NCBI GenBank assembly: GCA_036720245.1
Contig: DAIMNI010000038.1
Coordinates: 1-20,974, forward strand
Length of the DNA: 20,974 nt
Reading direction: 5' to 3'
DNA from: JAAZMA01 sp036720245
GTDB lineage: Bacteria; Bacillota; Clostridia; Tissierellales; Tepidimicrobiaceae
This document shows positions 14,787 through 20,974 of the stretch, piece after piece (position 1 is the first letter of the stretch; each line of letters opens with the position of its first letter). The notes below the pieces were generated by a model that worked only from the letters and a program-made list of their open reading frames with translations, was not told where the DNA came from and searched no databases. The position numbers were made by a program, and so were the translations under genes.

Positions 14787-15778
14787 TGTACAATCAGGTA
14801 TTAAAGGATATTTTAATGGAATATGAAAGGAAAAGAGATAATCTAGTTTTAGAACAAAAAACTAGAAAAGAAAAGGTTTATAGAAAATTGCCTGAAATTA
14901 AAATGATAGACCAGCAAATTTTTGAAATAGGCCTAGCTATGTCTAAATCTATAATTGAAAATCCAGACAATTATAAAAAGAAGTTAGAAGATATAAAAAA
15001 ACAAATAGGAAAATTTCAAATGGAAAAGGCTTATTTACTCACTGAAAACAATATACCAGCAGATTATATGGATATAAAATATGAATGTAATGATTGTGAA
15101 GATACAGGATATTTGCCTAATGGTGAAAAGTGCAATTGTCTAATTCAAAATTTAATAGATAAGGCCTATGAAATGTCCAATATTAAAAATGTATTAAAGC
15201 GGGAAAACTTTGATACCTTTAATATAAATGTTTTTCCAGATGAAAGTTTTGAGGGAGAAGAGCTTTCCCCAAGGGAAAATATGAAGGAGATTTCTGGTAT
15301 ATGTGTAGATTTTGTCAATAATTTTGATTTAAATAATGGTGAGAATCTATTATTCTATGGCAATACTGGACTAGGTAAAACCTTTATGTCCAATTGTATA
15401 GCCAAAGCCTTATTAGATATGAACAAAATTGTTATTTATCAAACAGCCTTTAAAATACTAGAAATAATTGAAAGGCGAAGATTTGGAAGGGATGACAATA
15501 GATTTGAGGATTATGAATACGATCTATTATTTGACTGTGATTTATTAATTATAGATGATTTAGGTACTGAATTATCCAATGCTTTTACCAATGCAGAAAT
15601 ATTTAATATTGTAAATACCAGATTAATAGCAGGTAAAAAAACCATTATCTCCACTAATTTAACTCCAAAGGAAATTTCAGAAATCTATACAGATAGAGTA
15701 TTTTCCAGAGTGTTGGAGAAATTTATTCCTCTAAAATTTTATGGCCCAGATTTAAGATATTATAAGTGGGAAAAATAA
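14783..15778 (+). CDS. dnaC: DnaC/DnaI-type helicase loader ATPase
   Basis: This 331-aa AAA+ protein of the DnaC/IstB group probably loads DnaB helicase onto single-stranded DNA. The N-terminal part (1-100) is helical and charged. A zinc-finger-like cluster follows (CNDC...CNC, about residues 107-124), the position at which DnaI-type loaders carry a zinc-binding domain. The ATPase has Walker A YGNTGLGKT, Walker B LLIIDDLGTE, sensor motif TIISTNLTPKEI and an arginine finger region DRVFSRVLEKF. An IstB-type transposition helper is unlikely because no transposase is near and the partner upstream is DnaD-like. The start overlaps the upstream stop; ATG 14783 and ATG 14786 are both possible. It ends the long replication cluster. 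Confidence 0.88.
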   Translation: MMYNQVLKDILMEYERKRDNLVLEQKTRKEKVYRKLPEIKMIDQQIFEIGLAMSKSIIENPDNYKKKLEDIKKQIGKFQMEKAYLLTENNIPADYMDIKYECNDCEDTGYLPNGEKCNCLIQNLIDKAYEMSNIKNVLKRENFDTFNINVFPDESFEGEELSPRENMKEISGICVDFVNNFDLNNGENLLFYGNTGLGKTFMSNCIAKALLDMNKIVIYQTAFKILEIIERRRFGRDDNRFEDYEYDLLFDCDLLIIDDLGTELSNAFTNAEIFNIVNTRLIAGKKTIISTNLTPKEISEIYTDRVFSRVLEKFIPLKFYGPDLRYYKWEK

Positions 15779-15799
15779 TAGATGCAAGGGGGGCAGTCC

Positions 15800-15826
15800 A
15801 AATGAAAGGGACAGTCCCCTTTATTT
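15800..15826. repeat. REP-like palindrome with GGGACAGTCCC core
   Basis: The core GGGAC-A-GTCCC is flanked by AAA/TTT and AAAT/ATTT arms with two single-base bulges, giving a hairpin over the whole 27 nt. It lies 22 nt after the loader gene and could also act as its transcription terminator. The left arm recurs at 15834 and the same type of core occurs at 18579. Confidence 0.65.
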
Positions 15827-15833
15827 GATTTCG

Positions 15834-15848
15834 AAATGAAAGGGACAG
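15834..15848 (+). repeat. Second, partial copy of the REP-like element
   Basis: AAATGAAAGGGACAG repeats 15800-15814 exactly, but the right half of the palindrome is missing and is replaced by GTCTTACTATG. Confidence 0.65.
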
Positions 15849-15857
15849 GTCTTACTA

Positions 15858-15887
15858 TGTCATCCTGAGCGTATGCGAAGGATCTCG
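15858..15887. repeat. Short palindromic repeat of the ATCCTGAGCG/GCGAAGGAT type
   Basis: TGTCATCCTGAGCG, then TATG, then CGAAGGATCTCGAT. ATCCT and AGGAT pair, with tandem G-A mismatches and a short GCG-TGC inner stem. I recall closely similar sequences as dispersed intergenic repeats in many unrelated bacterial genomes; this is from memory and should be searched. A T-rich run follows (15889-15894). Confidence 0.6.
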
Positions 15888-15929
15888 ATTTTTTATTTTA
15901 TCCAAATCAAAACATCTTTCAAAAAAATC

Positions 15930-15938
15930 TGTTATAAT
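15930..15938 (+). promoter_or_regulatory. Extended -10 promoter of the PfoR-like gene
   Basis: TGT followed by a perfect TATAAT (15933-15938) forms an extended -10 box; no convincing -35 is present. It lies about 35 bp before the start codon. Confidence 0.6.
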
Positions 15939-15976
15939 GCTATTATATACATAAAATAAAAAAGGAGTGGATGTAC

Positions 15977-17008
15977 TTGGGAGGAAATACTTCTAATAAG
16001 GACACTGGTGTAAGGGGATATTTTATTAAGGTTTTTAACGGAATGGCTCTAGGCCTATTTTCATCATTATTAATAGGTTTAATAATTAAGCAATTGGGGA
16101 CCCTTTTAAAAGTGGATTTATTAATTGAATTTGGTATCATAGCACAATATCTTATGGGCCCAGCCATAGGTGCTGGAGTAGCCATTAGTGTAGGAGCATC
16201 TCCATTGGGGGTTTTTGCCTCTGTTGTTACTGGTGCCATAGGGGCGGGAACTATTTCTCTAGATGGTGGTGCTATAGCTATTCAAATAGGAGAACCAGTA
16301 GGGGCTTTCGTAGCAGGGTTAATTGGAGCGGAGTTTTCTAAATTAATTCAAGGCAAAACTTCTGTAGATATTGTATTAGTACCTCTTATAACCATACTAG
16401 TAGGAGGATTTACAGGCCATTATATAGCACCTTTTATAGCTAAATTTATGAATCTTATAGGAAATATTATTAATTTAGCCACAGAATTGCATCCAATACC
16501 TATGGGTATAATAGTTTCTACACTAATGGGAATAGTCTTAACTTTACCTATTAGTTCTGCTGCATTAGCCATATCTTTGGGCTTAAGTGGTTTAGCAGCA
16601 GGTGCTAGTACTGTAGGCTGTGCTACTCAAATGATAGGTTTTGCAGTAGCTTCCTATAGAGAAAATGGTTTTGGAGGATTGATTGCTCAAGGCATTGGTA
16701 CCTCTATGCTACAAATTTCTAATATAATCAAAAATCCAAGAATATGGCTGCCTCCAATAATTGCTTCAGCCATACTAGGTCCTATTTCTACCACCATATT
16801 TAAAATGGAATCTAATATGATGGGTGCAGGTATGGGCACTAGTGGTTTAGTAGGACAATTTGCAATGATAGACACCATGGGTACATCCCCCAAGGTTTTA
16901 GTTAGTATATTTATTATGCATTTTGTACTTCCAGCTATACTAACTCTATCTATTTCAGAAGCCATGAGAAAAAAAGGATGGATAAAATCTGGAGATATGA
17001 AATTATAA
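15977..17008 (+). CDS. PfoR/PTS EIIC-type polytopic membrane protein
   Basis: This integral membrane protein of about 343 aa has roughly nine or ten Gly/Ala/Ile-rich hydrophobic segments. Its pattern (GYFIKVFNGMALGLFSS, MGPAIGAGVAISVGASPLGV, ELHPIPMGI, MGAGMGTSGLVGQ) matches the family called PTS EIIC-like or PfoR (putative virulence factor/toxin regulator in clostridia). No EIIA or EIIB domains or genes are nearby, so sugar transport by phosphotransfer is unproven and the real cargo or role is unknown. TTG 15977 is 9 nt after AAAGGAG; ATG 15971 is in frame but only 3 nt from that SD. It has its own promoter, and serS follows with a separate promoter. Confidence 0.8.
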   Translation: MGGNTSNKDTGVRGYFIKVFNGMALGLFSSLLIGLIIKQLGTLLKVDLLIEFGIIAQYLMGPAIGAGVAISVGASPLGVFASVVTGAIGAGTISLDGGAIAIQIGEPVGAFVAGLIGAEFSKLIQGKTSVDIVLVPLITILVGGFTGHYIAPFIAKFMNLIGNIINLATELHPIPMGIIVSTLMGIVLTLPISSAALAISLGLSGLAAGASTVGCATQMIGFAVASYRENGFGGLIAQGIGTSMLQISNIIKNPRIWLPPIIASAILGPISTTIFKMESNMMGAGMGTSGLVGQFAMIDTMGTSPKVLVSIFIMHFVLPAILTLSISEAMRKKGWIKSGDMKL

Positions 17009-17035
17009 ATGATTTTTTGAAAATTTAAAAAATAA

Positions 17036-17064
17036 TTGATATATTTTTGAAACTGTGATATACT
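17036..17064 (+). promoter_or_regulatory. Sigma-A promoter of the T-box-serS unit
   Basis: TTGATA (17036-17041), a 17-bp spacer and TATACT (17059-17064) with an upstream TGA (extended -10). Transcription would start near 17071, about 10 nt before stem I of the T-box. Confidence 0.75.
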
Positions 17065-17081
17065 ATAATATAAATTTATAT

Positions 17082-17265
17082 TTGGCTATGATGGGAAATA
17101 GTAAATAATCGTACCTTTATAGAGAGCCAATATTAGGTGGAAATTGGCAAGAGAGATTATTGAATCCGACCCAGAGCTAATTTTTAATAAGAGAACCAAT
17201 AGGTTAAATAGGGTGGCAACGCGGGCTAAACTCTCGTCCCTAATATAGGGATTGAGGGTTTTTTT
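17082..17265 (+). promoter_or_regulatory. Serine-specific T-box riboswitch with terminator, controlling serS
   Basis: The base of stem I pairs TTGGCT (17082-17087) with AGCTAA (17175-17180) and TGGG (17092-17095) with CCCA (17170-17173). The apical part is GCCAAT...ATTGGC with an embedded GGTGGAAA. The specifier loop GAATCCGA presents TCC (17165-17167), a serine codon. The T-box motif AGGGTGGCAACGCGGG is at 17210-17225; its TGGC would pair with the 3' end GCCA, which fits the G discriminator of tRNA-Ser. The intrinsic terminator (17229-17265) is a stem AACTCTC-G-TCCCTA with TAGGGA-TT-GAGGGTT and a T-run. Uncharged tRNA-Ser(GGA) should favour antitermination and raise serS expression. Confidence 0.93.
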
Positions 17266-17288
17266 ATCTAAAATTAGGAGGGGAAAAT

Positions 17289-18563
17289 ATGTTAGATATT
17301 AAAAGAATTAGGAAAAATCCAGAAGAAGTGATTAAAGCTTTAGAAAAAAGGCATGGAGATTTTCCCATAGATAAGGTATTAAAATTAGATGAAGAAAAAA
17401 GAAATATACTAATCGAAGTAGAGGAAATGAAATCTAGACAAAATACCATGTCCAAAGAAATACCTAAGTTTAAAAAAGAAGGAAAAGATACTTCAGCTTT
17501 ATTGGAAGAAATGAAACAATTGTCAGAGGATATTAAGAAATTAGACATAAAAGTAAAAGAAATGGATATAGAATTAAGAGAACACTTACTTAATATCCCA
17601 AACACTCCCCACGAATCTGTAGTGGAGGGAAAATCTGACGAAGACAATGTAGAAATAAGAAAATATATGGAGCCTACAAAATTTGATTTTGAACCTAAGG
17701 CCCATTGGGATTTAGGAGTAGATTTAAATATTTTAGATTTTGAGAGGGCTTCAAAATTAACTGGTGCTAGATTTACATTATTTAAAGGATATGGTGCAAA
17801 ATTAGAGAGGGCGCTGGTAAACTTTATGTTAGATCTTCACACTAGAGAGCAGAATTATACGGAAATGGCACCACCTCTTATGGTAAATAGAGATAGTATG
17901 ATAGGCACAGGTCAATTACCTAAATTTGAAGAGGATATGTTTTATATTCCTAGCAAAGACTATTATTTAATACCTACTGCCGAAGTTCCATTGACCAATA
18001 TCTATAGAGATGAAATCTTAGAAGAAAAAATGCTGCCTGTATATTTAACTGGATACACACCTTGTTTTAGACAAGAAGCTGGCTCTGCTGGTAGAGATAC
18101 TAGAGGATTAATTAGAAATCACCAATTTGATAAAGTGGAATTAGTAAAACTTTCACTACCAGAAGATTCCTATGAGGAATTAGAGAAATTAACAGCTAAT
18201 GCAGAAGAAGTTTTAAAAAGATTAGGGCTACCTTATAGAGTAGTAAGTTTAAGTACTGGAGATTTAGGGTTTTCCTCAGCTAAAACCTACGATTTAGAAG
18301 TATGGATGCCTAGCTATAATAGATATGTAGAAATATCCTCTTGTAGTAATTTTGAAGATTTTCAGGCTAGACGTGCTAATCTAAGATTTAGAAGAGAAGA
18401 CAGTAAAAAAGTAGAATATCTACACACTTTAAATGGTTCAGGCTTAGCTGTGGGTAGGACTTTGGCAGCTATTATTGAGAACTATCAAAATGAAGATGGT
18501 TCTTTAACCATACCAGAGGCCTTAAGACCATATTTAGGTGGATTAGAAAAAATAGAGGCATAG
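17289..18563 (+). CDS. serS: Seryl-tRNA synthetase
   Basis: This 424-aa cytosolic class II synthetase charges tRNA-Ser with serine. The N-terminal 1-110 forms the antiparallel coiled-coil arm that contacts the long variable arm of tRNA-Ser (KVLKLDEEKRNILIEVEEMKSRQNTMSKEI onwards, then a second charged helix). The catalytic domain has TAEVPLTN, motif 2 TPCFRQEAGSAGRDTRGLIR and motif 3 NGSGLAVGRTLAAIIENYQ, followed by the usual end IPEALRPYLGG. Length and motifs are normal. The ATG is preceded by AGGAGGGG. Regulation is by the serine T-box directly upstream. Confidence 0.97.
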   Translation: MLDIKRIRKNPEEVIKALEKRHGDFPIDKVLKLDEEKRNILIEVEEMKSRQNTMSKEIPKFKKEGKDTSALLEEMKQLSEDIKKLDIKVKEMDIELREHLLNIPNTPHESVVEGKSDEDNVEIRKYMEPTKFDFEPKAHWDLGVDLNILDFERASKLTGARFTLFKGYGAKLERALVNFMLDLHTREQNYTEMAPPLMVNRDSMIGTGQLPKFEEDMFYIPSKDYYLIPTAEVPLTNIYRDEILEEKMLPVYLTGYTPCFRQEAGSAGRDTRGLIRNHQFDKVELVKLSLPEDSYEELEKLTANAEEVLKRLGLPYRVVSLSTGDLGFSSAKTYDLEVWMPSYNRYVEISSCSNFEDFQARRANLRFRREDSKKVEYLHTLNGSGLAVGRTLAAIIENYQNEDGSLTIPEALRPYLGGLEKIEA

Positions 18564-18608
18564 AATAACTTTCATTTTGGGGGACTGTCCCCCAAAATGA
18601 AAGTTATT
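18564..18608. repeat. Perfect 45-bp palindrome after serS, related to the 15.8-kb REP-like element
   Basis: Two exact 22-bp arms surround a single central T (18586). The core is GGGGGAC-T-GTCCCCC with outer TTTCATTTT/AAAATGAAA arms. It starts directly after the serS stop codon. The words AAATGAAA and the GGGAC/GTCCC core are shared with 15800-15848. The transcript would fold into a very stable hairpin and could terminate serS or protect its 3' end, although only a short U-rich stretch follows. Confidence 0.85.
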
Positions 18609-18640
18609 TGAAGAAAAATATAAAAAGCTTGGAGGTTATG

Positions 18641-20125
18641 ATGAAAAATAAAAAGCTATTATATATTATATTGGTATTTGTATTGGCGTTTAATTTAATA
18701 GGCTGCACTAAAAAGGCAAATTCTACTTTAATTACAGATAATTACAATGGTATAGATTTAAATAAAATTAACAATTACGAGATTCAGGTAGAATTTCGTC
18801 CAAATGATAAAGCTTATTTAGCTAATCAAAAAACTACATACATAAATAACACAGGTGAAAATTTAAAAGAGATATATTTTCATCTCTATCCTAGGGCATA
18901 TAGTTCCATAAAAACTGCCCCCATATTATTTGAAAGCCAAGAACTTAAGGAAAATTATATTACAGGCAATATGGAAATAGAAAACTTAAAAATAAATAAA
19001 AAAGATATGGACTTTAAAATAGGTGGAGTTACAGATACCATTTTAAGAATTCCCTTAGACAATCCTTTAAAACCTAATGAAAGTGTAGAAATATATATGG
19101 AATATAGCGTAAATCTTCCGCAAAATATAGATAGATTTGGCTTTGGAGAGGATATATTTAATTTTGGCAATTGGTATCCCATACTAGCAGTATATGATGA
19201 CAAGGGCTGGAATTTGGACCCCTATTATAGTTTAGGAGATCCTTTTTATAGTGATATGGCTAATTATCAGGTGCAGATTACCACTCCTAAGGATATAATT
19301 GTAGCTTCTAGTGGCAATATATTATCAGAAAAGATTAAGGGAGATAAAAAAATATATAATATTGAAGGAAAATTGATTAGAGATTTTGCTTGGATAGCCA
19401 GTTCTAGTTTTAAAATAAAGGAAATAGAAGCGGAAGATACAATAATTAAACTCTATTCTCTAGAAGAAGAGCCAGAAATAGAGGAGTTTTCTTTAGAGGT
19501 AGGCAAGAGCTCTATAGAAATATTTAATCGTATATTTGGAAAATATCCCTATGGCCAATATTCCATAGTAATGACAGAATTTCCCACAGGGATGGAATAT
19601 CCAGGTTTGGTTTTTATAGGCAAGGATTTTTTCCATAAACATTATAAAGCTCAGCTAGAGATTGTAATAGTACATGAAACAGCTCATCAATGGTGGTATG
19701 GGGTAGTGGGAAATGACCAAATAGATGAAGCTTGGCTAGATGAAGCTTTGGCTACTTATTCTGAGATTATATATATGACGGAGGAATATGGAGAAGAGGC
19801 AGGGAAAGCCTATTATGATTATTCCTTAGAAGCTAGTTATGAATATGGAAAGGATATTATATCTAAAGATAAGAAAGTAGTTAAATCCCTAGATAGATTT
19901 AATGGCTGGGATGACTATGGACTATTAGTTTACACTAAGGGGGCCATGTTTTTAGGGGAAATAGAAAAGGATTTTGGAGAGGAAGTATTATATGATATAT
20001 TAAATAAATATTATAGTAAATATAAATTTCATATTGCTAAAACAGAAGATTTTTTAAAAATCTGTGAAGAGATTACAAATACATCTTTTAAAGAAAGGGC
20101 AGATAAGTGGCTATATGGGGAATAA
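18641..20125 (+). CDS. Lipoprotein M1-family zinc aminopeptidase
   Basis: This protein of about 494 aa is probably exported, lipid-anchored on the outer membrane face and active on peptides. The signal peptide MKNKKLLYIILVFVLAFN ends in a lipobox LIGC with Cys22 as the lipidated residue. An M1-like N-terminal beta domain precedes the gluzincin core. There is a GMEYPGLVF motif corresponding to the GAMEN exopeptidase loop, then H345-E-T-A-H349 and, 18 residues later, E368 in WLDEALATY. All zinc ligands and the general base are intact. It is shorter than classical aminopeptidase N and ends soon after the helical catalytic domain. ATG 18641 is 5 nt after GGAGG; an in-frame TTG at 18608 lies inside the palindrome and would bury the signal peptide. 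Substrate unknown. Confidence 0.88.
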   Translation: MKNKKLLYIILVFVLAFNLIGCTKKANSTLITDNYNGIDLNKINNYEIQVEFRPNDKAYLANQKTTYINNTGENLKEIYFHLYPRAYSSIKTAPILFESQELKENYITGNMEIENLKINKKDMDFKIGGVTDTILRIPLDNPLKPNESVEIYMEYSVNLPQNIDRFGFGEDIFNFGNWYPILAVYDDKGWNLDPYYSLGDPFYSDMANYQVQITTPKDIIVASSGNILSEKIKGDKKIYNIEGKLIRDFAWIASSSFKIKEIEAEDTIIKLYSLEEEPEIEEFSLEVGKSSIEIFNRIFGKYPYGQYSIVMTEFPTGMEYPGLVFIGKDFFHKHYKAQLEIVIVHETAHQWWYGVVGNDQIDEAWLDEALATYSEIIYMTEEYGEEAGKAYYDYSLEASYEYGKDIISKDKKVVKSLDRFNGWDDYGLLVYTKGAMFLGEIEKDFGEEVLYDILNKYYSKYKFHIAKTEDFLKICEEITNTSFKERADKWLYGE

Positions 20126-20152
20126 GTTGACAAAATAGCAAAGTATACGCCA

Positions 20153-20181
20153 TTGACAAAAGGAAAATAATATTGTAAAAT
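20153..20181 (+). promoter_or_regulatory. Sigma-A promoter of the tRNA-Arg-tadA-tRNA-Ser unit
   Basis: A consensus TTGACA (20153-20158), a 17-bp spacer and TAAAAT (20176-20181), 21 bp before the tRNA. A second TTGACA at 20127 lacks a matching -10. Confidence 0.8.
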
Positions 20182-20202
20182 AAATTAGTGGAAATACATT
20201 TT

Positions 20203-20279
20203 GCATCCGTAGCTCAGTAGGATAGAGCGGCGCCCTCCTAAGGCGTGTGTCGGGGGTTCGATTCCTCTCGGGTGCACCA
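20203..20279 (+). tRNA. tRNA-Arg (anticodon CCT)
   Basis: The 77-nt cloverleaf has acceptor arms GCATCCG and CGGGTGC, A discriminator and encoded CCA. The D-arm is AGCTCAGTAGGATAGAGC. The anticodon stem-loop GCGCC-CTCCTAA-GGCGT gives anticodon CCT (reads AGG), and the T-arm contains GGTTCGATTCC. It has its own promoter. The SD of tadA begins at the very next base after CCA. Confidence 0.95.
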
Positions 20280-20290
20280 AGGTGATATTT

Positions 20291-20755
20291 ATGGACGAAA
20301 AATATATGAAAAAGGCATTAGAAGAAGCCCATAAGGCGTTGAGCACCTATGAAGTCCCTATAGGTGCTATTATTGTCCATAAGGGAGAAATCATTGGAAG
20401 AGGACATAATAAAAGGGAAAGCTTAAGTGATCCCCTAGCCCATGCAGAAATATTTGCTATAAAAGAGGCAAGTAAAAATTTAAAGAATTGGCGTCTTATG
20501 GATTGTACTCTGTATGTAACCGTAGAGCCCTGTCCTATGTGTGCAGGCGCCATTATTAACTCTAGAATAGATAGAATAGTAATAGGCGCAAGGGACCCGA
20601 AAATGGGCTGTTGTGGCTCAGTAATAAATCTATTAGATAATCCTAAGTTCAATCATAGGCCTATAGTGGAATTTGGAGTACTAGAGGAAGAGTGCAGTAA
20701 TATAATCTCTAATTTTTTCAAAGAAATCAGAAATAAAAAACAATCTAAGTTCTAA
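20291..20755 (+). CDS. tadA: tRNA-specific adenosine deaminase TadA
   Basis: This enzyme of about 154 aa converts wobble adenosine 34 of tRNA-Arg(ACG) to inosine. The zinc and catalytic motifs are complete: HAE in DPLAHAEIFAI and PCPMC in VEPCPMCAGAI. The conserved N-terminus (MKKALEEAHKA, EVPIGAIIV) and the C-terminal FFKEIRNKK are present. ATG 20291 follows AGGTGA (20280-20285) by 5 nt; an in-frame GTG at 20282 lies in that SD. The gene is wedged between two tRNA genes, 11 nt after one CCA end and 10 nt before the next tRNA. The adjacent tRNA-Arg has anticodon CCT and is therefore not a substrate. Confidence 0.95.
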   Translation: MDEKYMKKALEEAHKALSTYEVPIGAIIVHKGEIIGRGHNKRESLSDPLAHAEIFAIKEASKNLKNWRLMDCTLYVTVEPCPMCAGAIINSRIDRIVIGARDPKMGCCGSVINLLDNPKFNHRPIVEFGVLEEECSNIISNFFKEIRNKKQSKF

Positions 20756-20765
20756 TCTTAAAATT

Positions 20766-20857
20766 GGAGAGATGTCCGAGTGGTTTAAGGTGGTGGTCTC
20801 GAAAACCATTGTACAGTTTAGGCTGTACCGAGGGTTCGAATCCCTCTCTCTCCGCCA
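20766..20857 (+). tRNA. tRNA-Ser (anticodon CGA)
   Basis: This 92-nt class II tRNA has acceptor arms GGAGAGA and TCTCTCC, discriminator G and encoded CCA. The anticodon loop CTCGAAA gives CGA (reads TCG). A long variable arm (GTACAG...CTGTAC) is typical for serine, and the T-arm is GAGGG-TTCGAAT-CCCTC. It has no promoter of its own in the 10-nt gap to tadA, so it is probably cut from the same transcript. The T discriminator region agrees with the TGGC of the serS T-box, but its anticodon does not match that specifier (TCC). Confidence 0.96.
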
Positions 20858-20884
20858 AAAAGGGAACTATTTTTTTTATAGATT

Positions 20885-20912
20885 TTGCTTTAACACAGTA
20901 TGGTGATATACT
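20885..20912 (+). promoter_or_regulatory. Likely promoter reading out of the window
   Basis: TTGCTT (20885-20890), a 16-bp spacer and TATACT (20907-20912) with TGA directly upstream (extended -10). The last 62 nt contain no start codon with an SD. In related genomes the SRP RNA or dnaX often follows tadA, but nothing in the remaining bases proves it here. Confidence 0.5.
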
Positions 20913-20974
20913 AATATTGTGATATAAGCGTCAAAACTTTTAAATAAAAAAGTCACCTTTTAATGCACATTGAA

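Noticed and set aside
14783..15778. IstB transposition helper from an IS21-type element
   Set aside because: No transposase or terminal repeats are near; the overlap with a DnaD-like gene supports a replication helicase loader.
15779..15970. CRISPR array
   Set aside because: The repeats are different palindromes without regular spacers, and no cas gene is present.
20858..20880. AAAAAGGGAACTATTTTTTTT after tRNA-Ser as a terminator
   Set aside because: It has an eight-T run but only an A-T stem and no GC pairs, so an intrinsic terminator is not supported.
20913..20974. Start of SRP RNA at the right edge
   Set aside because: The position is right, but the conserved SRP core is not present in the remaining bases.

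Overview
The window is AT-rich and every protein gene lies on the + strand. The order rpsF-ssb-rpsR, yybS, gdpP, rplI, dnaB, dnaD and a dnaC-like loader is the origin-proximal block of low-GC Gram-positive bacteria. A T-box leader on serS, a PfoR-type membrane protein, a MazG-like protein, leucine dehydrogenase, frequent TTG/GTG starts and strong AGGAGG ribosome sites all fit Clostridia. My best guess is a Tissierellia-type anaerobe, but nothing in the window names the species.

Layout. (1) 1-2640: a polyol operon, a perfect inverted repeat followed by a zinc polyol (xylitol-type) dehydrogenase and xylulokinase, closed by a terminator. Together the two enzymes would take xylitol or arabinitol through D-xylulose to xylulose 5-phosphate. 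(2) 2784-4041: a monocistronic leucine dehydrogenase gene with its own promoter and terminator, framed by an exact 16-bp direct repeat. (3) 4155-6831: a two-gene restriction-modification module, made of an amino-methyltransferase with a fused N-terminal HTH and a PD-(D/E)XK endonuclease that looks TdeIII-like. It lies directly against the rpsF promoter. (4) 6822-7888: rpsF-ssb-rpsR from a strong promoter, with a small leader hairpin that may be the S6:S18 autoregulatory element, ended by a terminator. (5) 7891-15778: a new promoter, then a MazG-like protein, YybS, the c-di-AMP phosphodiesterase GdpP, ribosomal protein L9, replicative helicase DnaB, a GNAT acetyltransferase, a DnaD-domain protein and a DnaC/IstB-type loader. 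Many of these genes overlap by ATGA and look like one transcription unit coupling cell-wall/c-di-AMP, translation and replication functions. (6) 15779-15970: an intergenic cluster of REP-like palindromes, then a PfoR/EIIC-type membrane protein. (7) 17036-18608: promoter, serine T-box riboswitch, serS, and a perfect 45-bp palindrome. (8) 18641-20125: a lipoprotein of the M1 aminopeptidase family. (9) 20153-20857: tRNA-Arg(CCT), tadA and tRNA-Ser(CGA) packed with about 11 nt between neighbours. (10) 20858-20974: no gene, but a likely promoter pointing out of the window.

Most of the window is ordinary core genome. The parts most worth a second look are the restriction-modification cassette and how it joins the rpsF promoter, the palindromic repeats, the tRNA-tadA-tRNA transcript, the unusual dnaB start, and the repeats around leucine dehydrogenase. 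I saw no clearly new defence or metabolic system. No gap between genes exceeds 300 bases.
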